Positions 1 to 6,995 of a stretch of 19,442 bases of DNA are shown here, piece by piece; position 1 is the stretch's first letter, and each line of letters begins with the position of its first letter. The stretch comes from Butyrivibrio sp. (GTDB lineage Bacteria > Bacillota > Clostridia > Lachnospirales > Lachnospiraceae): the NCBI RefSeq assembly GCF_015056685.1, contig NZ_SVFW01000062.1:1-19442 (forward strand), read 5' to 3'. A model generated the notes under the pieces. The model saw nothing but the letters and a program-made list of their open reading frames with translations, was not told where the DNA came from and did no database searches. The translations under genes were made by a program, and so were the position numbers.

Positions 1-13
1 ACAGTGTTGCTTC

Positions 14-277
14 TCATATTCCCCACAGTCCGCACATTGCTCCCGGCATCCGAAGTCCTTCTTTCAAAAGCTTCTCCAAGGCATAGTCTATATCTATTTT
101 ACCGCCAGCATTATGATAAGCCATTAAAAGACATGCCCCATCTAATATATGATGCTCTGGCCCATGTATGCTTATATACTCTTTTTTTGCCATTGTCTTA
201 AACATATTGATAGGATTAATGCCTTTTTCTTTACGTATATCTTCAATAATCCTGTTTGCTTTTTCTTCAATAGTCAT
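14..277 (-). CDS. DUF5714 domain protein, closed early by an in-frame TGA
   Basis: The 87-aa frame starts at the ATG at 277, nine bases after AGGAG; a longer frame from 340 would run into the acetyltransferase gene. It carries the conserved HGPEHH segment and the PGAMCGLWG segment of DUF5714, a family of unknown function that I recall beside methyltransferase genes. Relatives as I remember them continue after WG with x-C-G-A-A and roughly 60 more residues. Here the Cys position, or a TGC-GGA pair collapsed by a 3-base loss, is TGA, and the next codons (E-A-T-L) still resemble the family. It is therefore either a nonsense or deletion pseudogene or, less likely, a recoded UGA. Only 13 bases remain after the stop, so this cannot be settled here. 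Last gene of the marR operon, 23 bases after the acetyltransferase. Confidence 0.6.
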   Translation of the reverse strand: MTIEEKANRIIEDIRKEKGINPINMFKTMAKKEYISIHGPEHHILDGACLLMAYHNAGGKIDIDYALEKLLKEGLRMPGAMCGLWGI

Positions 278-300
278 ATGTAGCTTCTCCTGTAAACTAA

Positions 301-777
301 TTATGAAGCTCTGTACTCCATAAGAGTTGTGTTCTGCCATTTTCCAAATCGATCTTTAGCTATTCTTTCCCTATAGCCAATTTCCCTGAAACCACATTTT
401 TTGTGTAAAGCTATACTTGCTTTATTAATTGAAAATATTGCAGAATATATGCTCCAATATCCATCTTTCTCAGCTTCTCGGATAATCGTATTTACCAAAG
501 CTGTTCCTATCCCATGACCTCTATAGTTTCTATCAACATATACACTCATTTCAACGCAGCCTTTATATGCGCACCTACTTGAAGAAGGACTTAGCGCTAT
601 CCAGCCTACAACCTTTCCTTCTTCCTCAAAAACAAACCTGCAATTCTTTATGTGGCCTTCATTCCACTCAGTAAAACTAGGACACTCTGTATTAAAAGTT
701 GATGTTCCCTCTTCTAATCCCTGCTTGTAAATCTCTGCTACTGTCCCCCAGTCTTCATCTCTCATTTCTCTAATCAC
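301..777 (-). CDS. GNAT N-acetyltransferase, phosphinothricin/arsinothricin type
   Basis: 158 aa, the usual length for the Pat/YncA branch of GNAT enzymes, which move an acetyl group from acetyl-CoA to the amino group of phosphinothricin, methionine sulfoximine or, in ArsN1, arsinothricin. The acetyl-CoA loop is R-G-H-G-I-G at residues 86-91; the N-terminus has the IREM..D opening and the TSTFNTE stretch near residue 25 typical of this branch; the C-terminal HKKCGFREIG segment is the conserved beta-turn of the fold. The start is the GTG at 777, nine bases after GGAGG and overlapping the end of marR by 8 bases, so the two are translationally coupled. The substrate is not proven; the Cys-rich MarR next door makes a metalloid or electrophile substrate an attractive guess. 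Confidence 0.85.
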   Translation of the reverse strand: MIREMRDEDWGTVAEIYKQGLEEGTSTFNTECPSFTEWNEGHIKNCRFVFEEEGKVVGWIALSPSSSRCAYKGCVEMSVYVDRNYRGHGIGTALVNTIIREAEKDGYWSIYSAIFSINKASIALHKKCGFREIGYRERIAKDRFGKWQNTTLMEYRAS

Positions 778-1213
778 AGCATTCCACCTCCGATTTTTTT
801 ATCGCATCATTATAGATATTTAATGCCTCTAAAACCTGACTCTGTTTTTCCTTTGGAATCATAGAAAAAACTCTCTTAAACTTCATATTCATATCTTTTT
901 CTATTGTATTGAATCTTGCCATTCCTTCATCAGTCAGATTAAGCACTACGCACCTGCGATCCCTTGTTGAAGGTTCTCGCAAAACATATCCTTTTTGAAC
1001 AAGTTCTTCTACAGATCTGCTTACAGCACTTTTATCCATCTTAAGAAGTTCAGCAAGTTCCTTTACACATATTCCAGGTTTTCTGCCTATCTCAACAACC
1101 AGAAAGCATTGAGATGTATTGACGTTACATTGACAGCAATCAGAACTGTTTAGCTTCTCAAGATTACGTTCTAATTCTCTGGTACTTTCTCGAAATAGTT
1201 TTACCTTATCCAT
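770..1213 (-). CDS. MarR-family transcriptional regulator, cysteine-rich
   Basis: 147 aa from the ATG at 1213, with AGGAGG seven bases upstream; the extra N-terminal residues of the longer frame come before this ribosome site. A winged helix-turn-helix spans about residues 35-110: VKELAELLKMD, recognition helix SAVSRSVEELVQKGYV (62-77), then the D-R-R wing at 85-87. Eight cysteines are unusual for MarR: C26, C27, C29, C36, C49, C88 and a terminal C145-C146 pair. MarR proteins with such clusters often sense thiol-reactive agents or metalloids; that is inference here. First gene of a three-gene operon. A dyad over its -35 box suggests it represses its own transcription. Confidence 0.9.
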   Translation of the reverse strand: MDKVKLFRESTRELERNLEKLNSSDCCQCNVNTSQCFLVVEIGRKPGICVKELAELLKMDKSAVSRSVEELVQKGYVLREPSTRDRRCVVLNLTDEGMARFNTIEKDMNMKFKRVFSMIPKEKQSQVLEALNIYNDAIKKSEVECCD

Positions 1214-1236
1214 CGAATGCCCTCCTATGGATTTAA

Positions 1237-1268
1237 ATGATAAAATCATTAGTTGTATTTGTCAACTA
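1237..1268 (-). promoter_or_regulatory. marR operon promoter with overlapping dyad (probable MarR operator)
   Basis: On the minus strand there is a consensus -35 TTGACA (1260-1265), a 17-bp spacer and -10 TATCAT (1237-1242). The inverted repeat TAGTTG-N7-CAACTA (1250-1268) covers the -35 box and part of the spacer, the usual position for a MarR-type repressor to block RNA polymerase. Flanking AT runs (ATAAAA / TTTTAT) extend the symmetry loosely. Confidence 0.75.
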
Positions 1269-1280
1269 TTTTATGATATG

Positions 1281-1316
1281 AAAAAGCCACCTAGCCGCTA
1301 TAAACAACTACGTGGC
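1281..1316 (-). terminator. Rho-independent terminator behind the merR gene
   Basis: Read on the minus strand, GCCACGTAG and CTAGGTGGC form a 9-bp stem with one mismatch around an 18-base loop, followed by TTTTT. It lies about 110 bases past the merR stop and just upstream of the marR promoter, separating the two units. Confidence 0.7.
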
Positions 1317-1426
1317 AATTACATGGGCATATTCATTAATTCATAACTTTCCAGAATACAGGAATGTTCAGTTCATGAGCCAATTTCGTCAATAAATATC
1401 CTTATCTGTTTCAGTGCATAACCGCA

Positions 1427-2152
1427 TCATCCACAGTAGATCTGTATCGCACGGTGGGTAAATTCAGCAGTTCCTTTTCCGCCCATCTTATCAATATTTT
1501 CGGTGAATTCTCCGCCACCGGCATACATCTTACCAAGTCCGGAAAGAATTTCATTAGAACACTTATAAAAATGCTCGGTAATAAAACTCTGCAGCTTCCT
1601 TACCTGATTCTGTACTTCTGCAGAAGCAGGATCCTGATCCTTCATACATCCAAACTCTTCAAAGATTTTCATGAAATTGGCCATCATACTTTCTTCCTCG
1701 CTCTTTGAACGCTTTTGGTCCTTCTCTACAAATTCCTTATATTCTGGAGTATTACCCCACCGTTCTTTTGCACGCTTAGCGTATTCGTCTAATTTGCTTG
1801 AATCAAATGCTGCAAAATCCAAATGTCTCACTCCTCTCAGTTTTAATCCACGGCACATACTGATCAGATTTTCGATGTGTTCCTTCTTTAATTCTAGAAG
1901 TTCTATCTGCTGGTCAAGTGCCAATCTCTTGTCAAAATCAGATCTGGTTACGATATCCTTGATATCCTTAAGCGGAAACTCAAGCTCACGAAACAGTAAA
2001 ATCTGCTGAAGTCTCTCCAGCGCCGCATCGTCATACAGCCTATATCCGGACTCGGTATACTCCGCCGGTTTTAAGAGTCCTATCTTATCGTAATACTGCA
2101 GCGTGCGTATACTCACTCCTGTCAGCTTACTCACTTCATTTACTGTCTTCAT
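1427..2152 (-). CDS. MerR-family regulator with TipAS-type ligand domain
   Basis: 241 aa. The N-terminal MerR domain (residues 1-75) opens MKTVNEVSKLTGVSIRTLQYYD and has the wing GYRLYDD; a dimerisation coiled coil follows (about 76-115). The C-terminal half (about 130-241) matches the TipAS antibiotic-recognition domain, including the W-G-N-T-P-E-Y-K-E-F motif. The overall plan is that of TipA, Mta and SkgA, activators of multidrug efflux or stress genes that respond to bound compounds or to oxidative stress. The start is the ATG at 2152, with AAGGAG nine bases upstream; the frame extends six codons further without a better ribosome site. No efflux gene is adjacent, so the target may be elsewhere or only itself. 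Confidence 0.9.
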   Translation of the reverse strand: MKTVNEVSKLTGVSIRTLQYYDKIGLLKPAEYTESGYRLYDDAALERLQQILLFRELEFPLKDIKDIVTRSDFDKRLALDQQIELLELKKEHIENLISMCRGLKLRGVRHLDFAAFDSSKLDEYAKRAKERWGNTPEYKEFVEKDQKRSKSEEESMMANFMKIFEEFGCMKDQDPASAEVQNQVRKLQSFITEHFYKCSNEILSGLGKMYAGGGEFTENIDKMGGKGTAEFTHRAIQIYCG

Positions 2153-2180
2153 GGCTATCATCTCCTTCACGTGTGATTAC

Positions 2181-2211
2181 ATCATAAACTATTACGTAAC
2201 GTCATAGTCAA
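2181..2211 (-). promoter_or_regulatory. merR promoter with 19-bp spacer and 21-bp palindrome
   Basis: On the minus strand: -35 TTGACT (2206-2211), a 19-bp spacer and -10 TATGAT (2181-2186). The overlong spacer is the signature of promoters that MerR activators untwist. A 21-bp palindrome (2188-2208; outer arms ACTAT...ATAGT, inner ACGT...ACGT, one mismatched pair per arm) fills the spacer. This is strong support for autoregulation by the adjacent MerR protein. The site overlaps the last codons of the upstream small gene. Confidence 0.82.
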
Positions 2212-2425
2212 GTAAATATATATAATTCTGCAAAAAAAGATCGGCATCAAATCCATTTCTGAATTCTTTGCCGATCCTCTGCTTTTCCTTCTTTCGATTG
2301 TAAGTCTTTACGCTTGGTACGCTCCTTGTCACTGGATTAAGTTCACTCCAGGTGCGTCTCTGCTTTGCGTGATACTCGCGCTGTGCTTTCTTACTTCGCT
2401 TATCCAGCGAAACATACTTGTTCAT
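2192..2425 (-). CDS. Small conserved basic protein of unknown function
   Basis: 77 aa from the ATG at 2425, eight bases after GGAGG. It is lysine- and arginine-rich (SLDKRSKKAQREYHAKQRRTW), then has LNPVTRSVPSVKTYNRKKEKQR and a more acidic, aromatic tail. I recall similar short proteins with the N-P-V-T-R segment in many Clostridia, without an assigned function. No signal peptide, membrane segment or cysteine is visible. Its 3' end overlaps the merR promoter, so transcription through it could affect merR. The 147 bases upstream, back to the acetyltransferase stop, hold two TATAAT motifs on the minus strand but no good -35 box. Confidence 0.75.
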   Translation of the reverse strand: MNKYVSLDKRSKKAQREYHAKQRRTWSELNPVTRSVPSVKTYNRKKEKQRIGKEFRNGFDADLFLQNYIYLLDYDVT

Positions 2426-2572
2426 GACTATTACCTCCATAATATTTTTGGTTGGCCACCCATTATATCGGATGGGCAACTGGCAGTCATTATATCTGCG
2501 GATTCTCCTTGCATCGGAGTTTTAACTTCCGAGATAACGTTCCACCGTTCATCTCGATAAATTCGAATTTGT

Positions 2573-3172
2573 TCAGTCCTCGGATAACTGAAGTAGTAGC
2601 TCATATTGTTCATTTGAAACAATTTTCTTGAGTTCAGCCATGGCTTTATCATACTCGTTTTCATAGTGTGAAAATGTGTCCGTCTTTTGGAGCCTGAATC
2701 CAAGCGAAAGGTACAAAAGGATGGCTTTCCAGCTCCAGGGCTGTGTGTGAATGTAGACAGGAAGGCCCTTGTGCTTTACATAAATGTTCATAACAGCAGT
2801 GCAAAGGGCTCTCCCAAGGCCTTTTTTCTGGTGCAGATCATCAACCACGAGCCAATGCAGGGACGAAACACTGTTTATTCCACGCATATCCTGCCATGCG
2901 ATGCAGGAGCCCACAACATCACCATCTTTGTTTAGTGCAAAAAGTATGTTTGGGAGCAGTTCGGGAATCTGCAGATATGTTTTGACGAAATATCTCTCCG
3001 CTTCCATTACTGAATCAAAGTCGCCAATAGCATATTCCAGTTTTGCCCATTCTTTTTCATGCCCGGACTGATATGAAATGATAGAAAAAACATCCGGCAA
3101 TTCTACATTCCTGTATTCATAATCAGAGCATTTCATAATCGTATTGCAGAATGGAATGGTTCTGTCGAGCAT
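2573..3172 (-). CDS. GNAT-family N-acetyltransferase
   Basis: 199 aa. The start is the ATG at 3172, five bases after GGAGG; an alternative TTG lies four codons earlier inside the ribosome site. The acetyl-CoA motif is in the stretch SSLHWLVVDDLHQKKGLG (around residue 110), followed by the helix RALCTAVMNIYV. The aromatic segment IHTQPWSWKAILLYLSLGFR is the usual C-terminal element of the fold. The acceptor is unknown. It lies 28 bases downstream of another GNAT gene and is probably cotranscribed with it; the two are not close copies. Confidence 0.85.
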   Translation of the reverse strand: MLDRTIPFCNTIMKCSDYEYRNVELPDVFSIISYQSGHEKEWAKLEYAIGDFDSVMEAERYFVKTYLQIPELLPNILFALNKDGDVVGSCIAWQDMRGINSVSSLHWLVVDDLHQKKGLGRALCTAVMNIYVKHKGLPVYIHTQPWSWKAILLYLSLGFRLQKTDTFSHYENEYDKAMAELKKIVSNEQYELLLQLSED

Positions 3173-3200
3173 TGCTTCCTCCAAATTCCGATTTGTTCGC

Positions 3201-3743
3201 TTAGTTTTCGCCTTTCCATTCTAATTTCTTAGAAAGAAAAAGCACGAGATCATCATCGTTTGCAATTTCCGTTTCGTATTGCGCACAAGGTTTATCCCTA
3301 TACCAGACACCCGTCCCATCTGGGATATAGCCTCGTTTGGCATACATTCGCTGGGCACTTCCATACCCGCTGTGAAGTCCGACGCCAAGCCATACCGTGT
3401 CGGCATATTGCCCTGCAATCTCTTCAGCAACATCCATCAGTTTGCTGCCGATTCCCTTTCTCTGGTATTTTCCCAATACGCCAAAATCAACGATCTCTGG
3501 GAGCCCTTTTCCACTGAATGCACCGCCCAGCCCTGTTAAGTAGACATTCACATATCCGGCAGGAAGTCCTTTATATACGGCAGTCAGTGAAACACATTTT
3601 CCCGCAGACTGATCCTGGAGTCTTGCCAAGTATTTGGAGATATCCGTATGCCAACCCTGCGCGATTTCTTCATCGGTAAAAATTCGGGCATCTGCTTCTT
3701 CCATATTGCGTATCATCAGTTCGTTATCATTGTAATAAACCAT
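3201..3743 (-). CDS. GNAT-family N-acetyltransferase
   Basis: 180 aa from the ATG at 3743, directly behind GGGAGG. The frame is open to 3839, but that extension overlaps a gene remnant in another frame and has no better ribosome site. The acetyl-CoA loop is QRKGIG with the preceding strand IVDFGVLGKY; the later part has the GSAQRMYAKRGYIPDG helix-turn typical of GNATs. The form resembles acetyltransferases annotated generically in Firmicutes; the substrate is unknown. Together with 2573-3172 it makes a two-gene unit inside an accessory segment. Confidence 0.85.
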   Translation of the reverse strand: MVYYNDNELMIRNMEEADARIFTDEEIAQGWHTDISKYLARLQDQSAGKCVSLTAVYKGLPAGYVNVYLTGLGGAFSGKGLPEIVDFGVLGKYQRKGIGSKLMDVAEEIAGQYADTVWLGVGLHSGYGSAQRMYAKRGYIPDGTGVWYRDKPCAQYETEIANDDDLVLFLSKKLEWKGEN

Positions 3744-3786
3744 GGTTCCTCCCTGCAGTCTGACGAATCGGGAAACAGAATTTTTT

Positions 3787-3942
3787 CTATTTATACAGAA
3801 CGCAGTTATATCGAACATCTGACCCGTCAGAATACTCAATCACAGTTTTCTCTTCAGAAAATCCGCATTTGCGATAGAAACCAATCGAACCATCATCCGT
3901 CTGTGCTTTGATTCTTTCTATTTCCTCCCATAAGTCCCGATT
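3787..3942 (-). pseudogene. C-terminal remnant of a GNAT acetyltransferase
   Basis: A 51-codon stretch with no start codon reads NRDLWEEIERIKAQ, then SIGFYRKCGFSEEK and a tail ending NCVLYK at a TAG (3787-3789). The G-F-Y-R-K-C-G-F segment is the conserved late element of GNAT enzymes; the acetyl-CoA loop and everything before it are missing. It is in frame with, and immediately behind, the stop codon of the P-loop kinase gene, so the kinase end and the GNAT tail may have been joined by a deletion. Confidence 0.7.
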
Positions 3943-4464
3943 TCAGGTCAAGAGTGCTTTTATTGTTTGCTCATAACTGGAATCGATCAACATAATCTGC
4001 TCCCCAGCATGTTGAAAGCCCTCGATGATGCTTTTGTTGTCTTCCTTCAGACTATCTTTCGTACAGTCTGCATCAATCATCCTGGCTTCGATTTCCGACT
4101 CATATCCAATAATCTCGCCAAAATGGTTCTCAATATAGTTCTCGCTCATAGCGAGGCAGATGAAGCGAATAGACGATAAATATCGCTCATCAAAACCCCG
4201 TCTCCAATCAAATGGAATATAGCAGCCTTCAATAATGAGGTTCTGTTTATTTTCGATCGCCGTCTTCACGATCTCTCGTATGATTGGCCACAGATACACG
4301 GTCAGAGCCTCATCATCCTCCGGCGTCAATTCTGTATTACCGCTGCGGATCAGACCCATTTTCAGGTGATCGATCGACAGATACGGATATTTGTATTTTT
4401 CGAGCATCTTTTGTGCCAGAAGCGTTTTTCCAGTGTGAGATGCACCAGTAATCAGTATAATCAT
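3943..4464 (-). CDS. Small P-loop ATP-binding kinase-like protein
   Basis: 173 aa. The Walker A loop is GASHTGKT (residues 7-14), followed by LAQKMLEKYKYPYLSIDHLKMG, as in AAA_33 or zeta-like nucleoside and small-molecule kinases. The middle has the D-W-R-R-G-F-D-E-R-Y segment, rich in arginines suitable for phosphate contact. Single-domain soluble proteins of this type are often labelled adenylate kinase-like, but the substrate cannot be told from sequence. The start ATG follows AGGA. No antitoxin gene is adjacent, so a toxin role is not supported. It is flanked on both sides by gene remnants. Confidence 0.75.
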   Translation of the reverse strand: MIILITGASHTGKTLLAQKMLEKYKYPYLSIDHLKMGLIRSGNTELTPEDDEALTVYLWPIIREIVKTAIENKQNLIIEGCYIPFDWRRGFDERYLSSIRFICLAMSENYIENHFGEIIGYESEIEARMIDADCTKDSLKEDNKSIIEGFQHAGEQIMLIDSSYEQTIKALLT

Positions 4465-4488
4465 TTTTCCTCGTCAAGATTAAATATG

Positions 4489-4665
4489 TCAGTATCGGTC
4501 TCCATATTCCTTTCGTGCTTCTGCCGTCCATTTGGAGATGAAATCCGTCTTCGCATCTGTATATGCATCCCGGTCATGCTCATATTGTTTCCAAAGCCGG
4601 AGCTTCAAGGTTTCATATTCTTTTGCCACGGCAGGATGCTCGTTCATATAATAATACACCAGATT
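4489..4665 (-). pseudogene. C-terminal remnant of a GrpB/UPF0157 family gene
   Basis: A 58-codon frame without a credible start reads MNEHPAVAKEYETLKLRL, then YEHDRDAYTDAKTDFISKW and ends GDRY before a TGA (4489-4491). This is the C-terminal third of GrpB-family proteins (usually near 170 aa), whose end has the H-P-x-x-A-K-E-Y-x-x-L-K and D-R-x-A-Y-T-x-A-K pattern. The first two thirds are absent. Like the GNAT remnant, it runs in frame straight on from the stop of the preceding gene, here the aldo/keto reductase. Confidence 0.72.
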
Positions 4666-5766
4666 CTACAATAATTGATCCATATACTCATCAATTTCCT
4701 GCATTCTCAGGCTCTGCTTTACTCCAAATGGGCATCTGCTGTCACAGTGACCACATGAAATGCAGTCTGAAGCGTTCTTTTCAAGGGTCTTGTAATGCTC
4801 GATTGCTAAAGAATCGCCTACCTTTGCAAGGTCATAATACTTATTCACAAGCCCTATATCTATACCTACAGGACAAGGCTTGCAATGGTTGCAGTATACG
4901 CACTTTCCGTTTGCCTGTGGTGGAGCAAATGAACTGATTACAGAATAATCAAGCTCTTCCTCAGTTCGATCATAGTAAGATAAGAGCTCATCTACTTCTG
5001 AAACACTTTGAGCTCCTGGAAGAACAGCGAGTACTCCAGGTTTATCAAGACAATATCTGATGCACTGAAAAGGAGTAAGCGCTTTACCAAATGGAGACTG
5101 TTTGGCATCAAGCAATTGTCCACCTGAAAATGGTTTCATTACTGTTATTCCCACGCCGTCCTTTTCACAGCGCTTATAAACCTCTGCTCTTTCGTCTATC
5201 TCTCCGTGGGCGTAATCGCCGTGTCCATAGTCATAGGCAGGATTAATAGCAAACATAAGCATATCTATCTCTACGTCATCCATAATCCTGTGGATAACAG
5301 ACGGAGTGTGGGATGACAGTCCTATATGTTTTACAACTCCCTCATCCTTCATCTTGAGGATATATTCATAAATGCCATTCTCCTGGTATGTTTCCCAATC
5401 AGCTTTCTCATCCTGACAATGGATAAAACCATAATCTATATAATCGGTCTTTAGATCATTAAGCTGCTTATCAAGGGATCTTTTTACGGTTTCCAAGTTG
5501 AGCGACCACCCATAGGTTCCCCTTGAATAATCTGCTCCAAAGTGGATCTGGTAAAAGATATTGCTCCTTACATCAGAGAATGCTTCTCCATACATCGGAA
5601 AAGCGCTTCCGTCTCCGGCAGCCATATCAAAATAGTTTATGCCGCCCTCATAGGCATGACGAAGAGTTTCAACTGCCGCACTTGTGCCTGCCTCAAATAT
5701 ATAAGCTGAGCCAAAGCCTATTTCACTGACCTTATCCCTGGTTCTTTTATTTTCTCTGTATCTCAT
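4666..5766 (-). CDS. Aldo/keto reductase with C-terminal 2x[4Fe-4S] ferredoxin domain
   Basis: 366 aa; ATG at 5766, six bases after GGAGG. Residues 1-280 form an AKR barrel and the C-terminus carries two cysteine clusters, CVYCNHCKPCP (about 289-299) and CISCGHCDSRCP (about 335-346). Such fusions are taken to link NAD(P)H-type carbonyl reduction with ferredoxin-level electrons; the substrate is unknown. In the usual catalytic tetrad I find D47, Y59 and H116, but the lysine position (T-K in the neighbour) reads I-H75, so activity as a standard carbonyl reductase is uncertain. It follows a paralogue by 18 bases, which points to one operon and perhaps a functional pair. Confidence 0.9.
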   Translation of the reverse strand: MRYRENKRTRDKVSEIGFGSAYIFEAGTSAAVETLRHAYEGGINYFDMAAGDGSAFPMYGEAFSDVRSNIFYQIHFGADYSRGTYGWSLNLETVKRSLDKQLNDLKTDYIDYGFIHCQDEKADWETYQENGIYEYILKMKDEGVVKHIGLSSHTPSVIHRIMDDVEIDMLMFAINPAYDYGHGDYAHGEIDERAEVYKRCEKDGVGITVMKPFSGGQLLDAKQSPFGKALTPFQCIRYCLDKPGVLAVLPGAQSVSEVDELLSYYDRTEEELDYSVISSFAPPQANGKCVYCNHCKPCPVGIDIGLVNKYYDLAKVGDSLAIEHYKTLEKNASDCISCGHCDSRCPFGVKQSLRMQEIDEYMDQLL

Positions 5767-5784
5767 AAATGACCTCCGAAACTA

Positions 5785-6933
5785 TCAGCCTATTTTTTCC
5801 ACAAAATCAGACATCATATCTGAAATCTTGATAGTCTGAGGACATACCTGCTCGCAGCTGTGACAGTGCAAACATGAAACCGGTCGCTTCTCTTCAGGTA
5901 TAGCGGCAAGAGCCATGGGAGCAATGAATCCCATCCCACCATCCTGTGTTGTAAGAAGATGCTCGTTGTATAAAGAGATAAAATATGGGATATCAAGTCC
6001 CTGGGGACAATGGCTTACGCAGTAATGGCAGGCTGTACATGGAATGGACTTCTTTGACTGCAGTCTGTCAGTAACATTCATCAGCGCAGCCATCTCTTTT
6101 TCGGTAAGAGGCTTGTCTTCTTCATAGGTCTTAAGATTTGCCTCAAGCTGCTCCATATTTGACATACCCGATAGAACCATTGTCACTCCCTTTACGCTCT
6201 GCAAAAATCTGAATGCCCATGCAGGGATTTCTTCATCAGGACGAAGTGCCTTTAACTCACTCTCAGACTGTTCATCAAGTCTGGAAAGTTTTCCGCCCCT
6301 AAGAGGCTCCATAACCCATACCGGAATATTCCACTCATTTAAAAGGTCAACCTTTGCCTTAGCATCCTGAAATTTCCAGTCGAGGTAGTTCAGCTGAATC
6401 TGGCAGAATTCCATATCTTTACCATAAGCTTCAAGAAATCTCTTAAGAGTCGCGTATTCACCGTGGCATGAAAAACCAAGATGCTTTATTCTGCCATTCT
6501 TTTTCTGCTCCATCAGATAATCATAGATTCCATACTTGGGATCCAGATACTGCTCAATGTTCATTTCGCAAACATTATGGAAAAGATAGAAATCAAAGTA
6601 CTCCATCCCTGTCTTTTCAAGCTGCTTCTCAAATATCTCTTTTACCATGGGCATATTGGACAGGTCATATCCCGGGAATTTTGTTGAAATATAAAATTTA
6701 TCCCTTGGATACTTTGAAAGTGCTTTTCCCATTACAATCTCGGAATTGCCGTTGTGATAGCCCCATGCAGTGTCATAGTAGTTGATTCCGTTTGCCATTG
6801 CCTTATCAACCATCTTAAAAGTCTCGTTTTCGTCGATGTTGCCATCATCTCCTCCGACCACAGGCAGCCTCATAGCTCCAAAGCCAAGTCCTGATAATCT
6901 GATTTCCTGAAATTTTCTGTAAATCATAGCCAT
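5785..6933 (-). CDS. Aldo/keto reductase with C-terminal 2x[4Fe-4S] ferredoxin domain
   Basis: 382 aa. The full AKR tetrad is visible: D54 and Y59 (DTAWGY), K85 (STK) and H119 (LFH). The C-terminus holds CTACHYCVSHCP and CLHCHSCEQVCP, each a [4Fe-4S] motif. The family includes many oxidoreductases of anaerobes with unknown substrates. First gene of a two-gene unit with the divergent copy at 4666-5766. The first ATG (6933) is only three bases from AAGGAG; a second ATG two codons on (6927) has better spacing, so the start may be 6927. A TATAAT lies at 6945-6950 but is too close to the start to be trusted as the promoter. Confidence 0.9.
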   Translation of the reverse strand: MAMIYRKFQEIRLSGLGFGAMRLPVVGGDDGNIDENETFKMVDKAMANGINYYDTAWGYHNGNSEIVMGKALSKYPRDKFYISTKFPGYDLSNMPMVKEIFEKQLEKTGMEYFDFYLFHNVCEMNIEQYLDPKYGIYDYLMEQKKNGRIKHLGFSCHGEYATLKRFLEAYGKDMEFCQIQLNYLDWKFQDAKAKVDLLNEWNIPVWVMEPLRGGKLSRLDEQSESELKALRPDEEIPAWAFRFLQSVKGVTMVLSGMSNMEQLEANLKTYEEDKPLTEKEMAALMNVTDRLQSKKSIPCTACHYCVSHCPQGLDIPYFISLYNEHLLTTQDGGMGFIAPMALAAIPEEKRPVSCLHCHSCEQVCPQTIKISDMMSDFVEKIG

Positions 6934-6995
6934 TTTCTCCTTCTATTATATCTACACCATTCGGATATTCTGAAAGACTACTATCGCCCCGGCAA

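Noticed and set aside
1317..1426. Remnant gene tail after merR
   Set aside because: A short frame reading TKLAHELNIPVFWKVMN on the minus strand looks protein-like but is only 17 codons before a stop and has no recognised family.
2453..2510. Twin promoters for the 77-aa gene
   Set aside because: GATATAATG occurs twice on the minus strand 27 bp apart, but neither has a recognisable -35 box; only the repeat is sure.
3943..4464. Zeta-type toxin of a toxin-antitoxin pair
   Set aside because: The P-loop resembles zeta-like kinases, but no epsilon-like antitoxin gene is adjacent; both neighbours are gene fragments.
2573..4665. Integron-like cassette array
   Set aside because: GNAT, GrpB and kinase genes are common cassette cargo, but there is no integrase and no attC-like imperfect inverted repeat between the genes.
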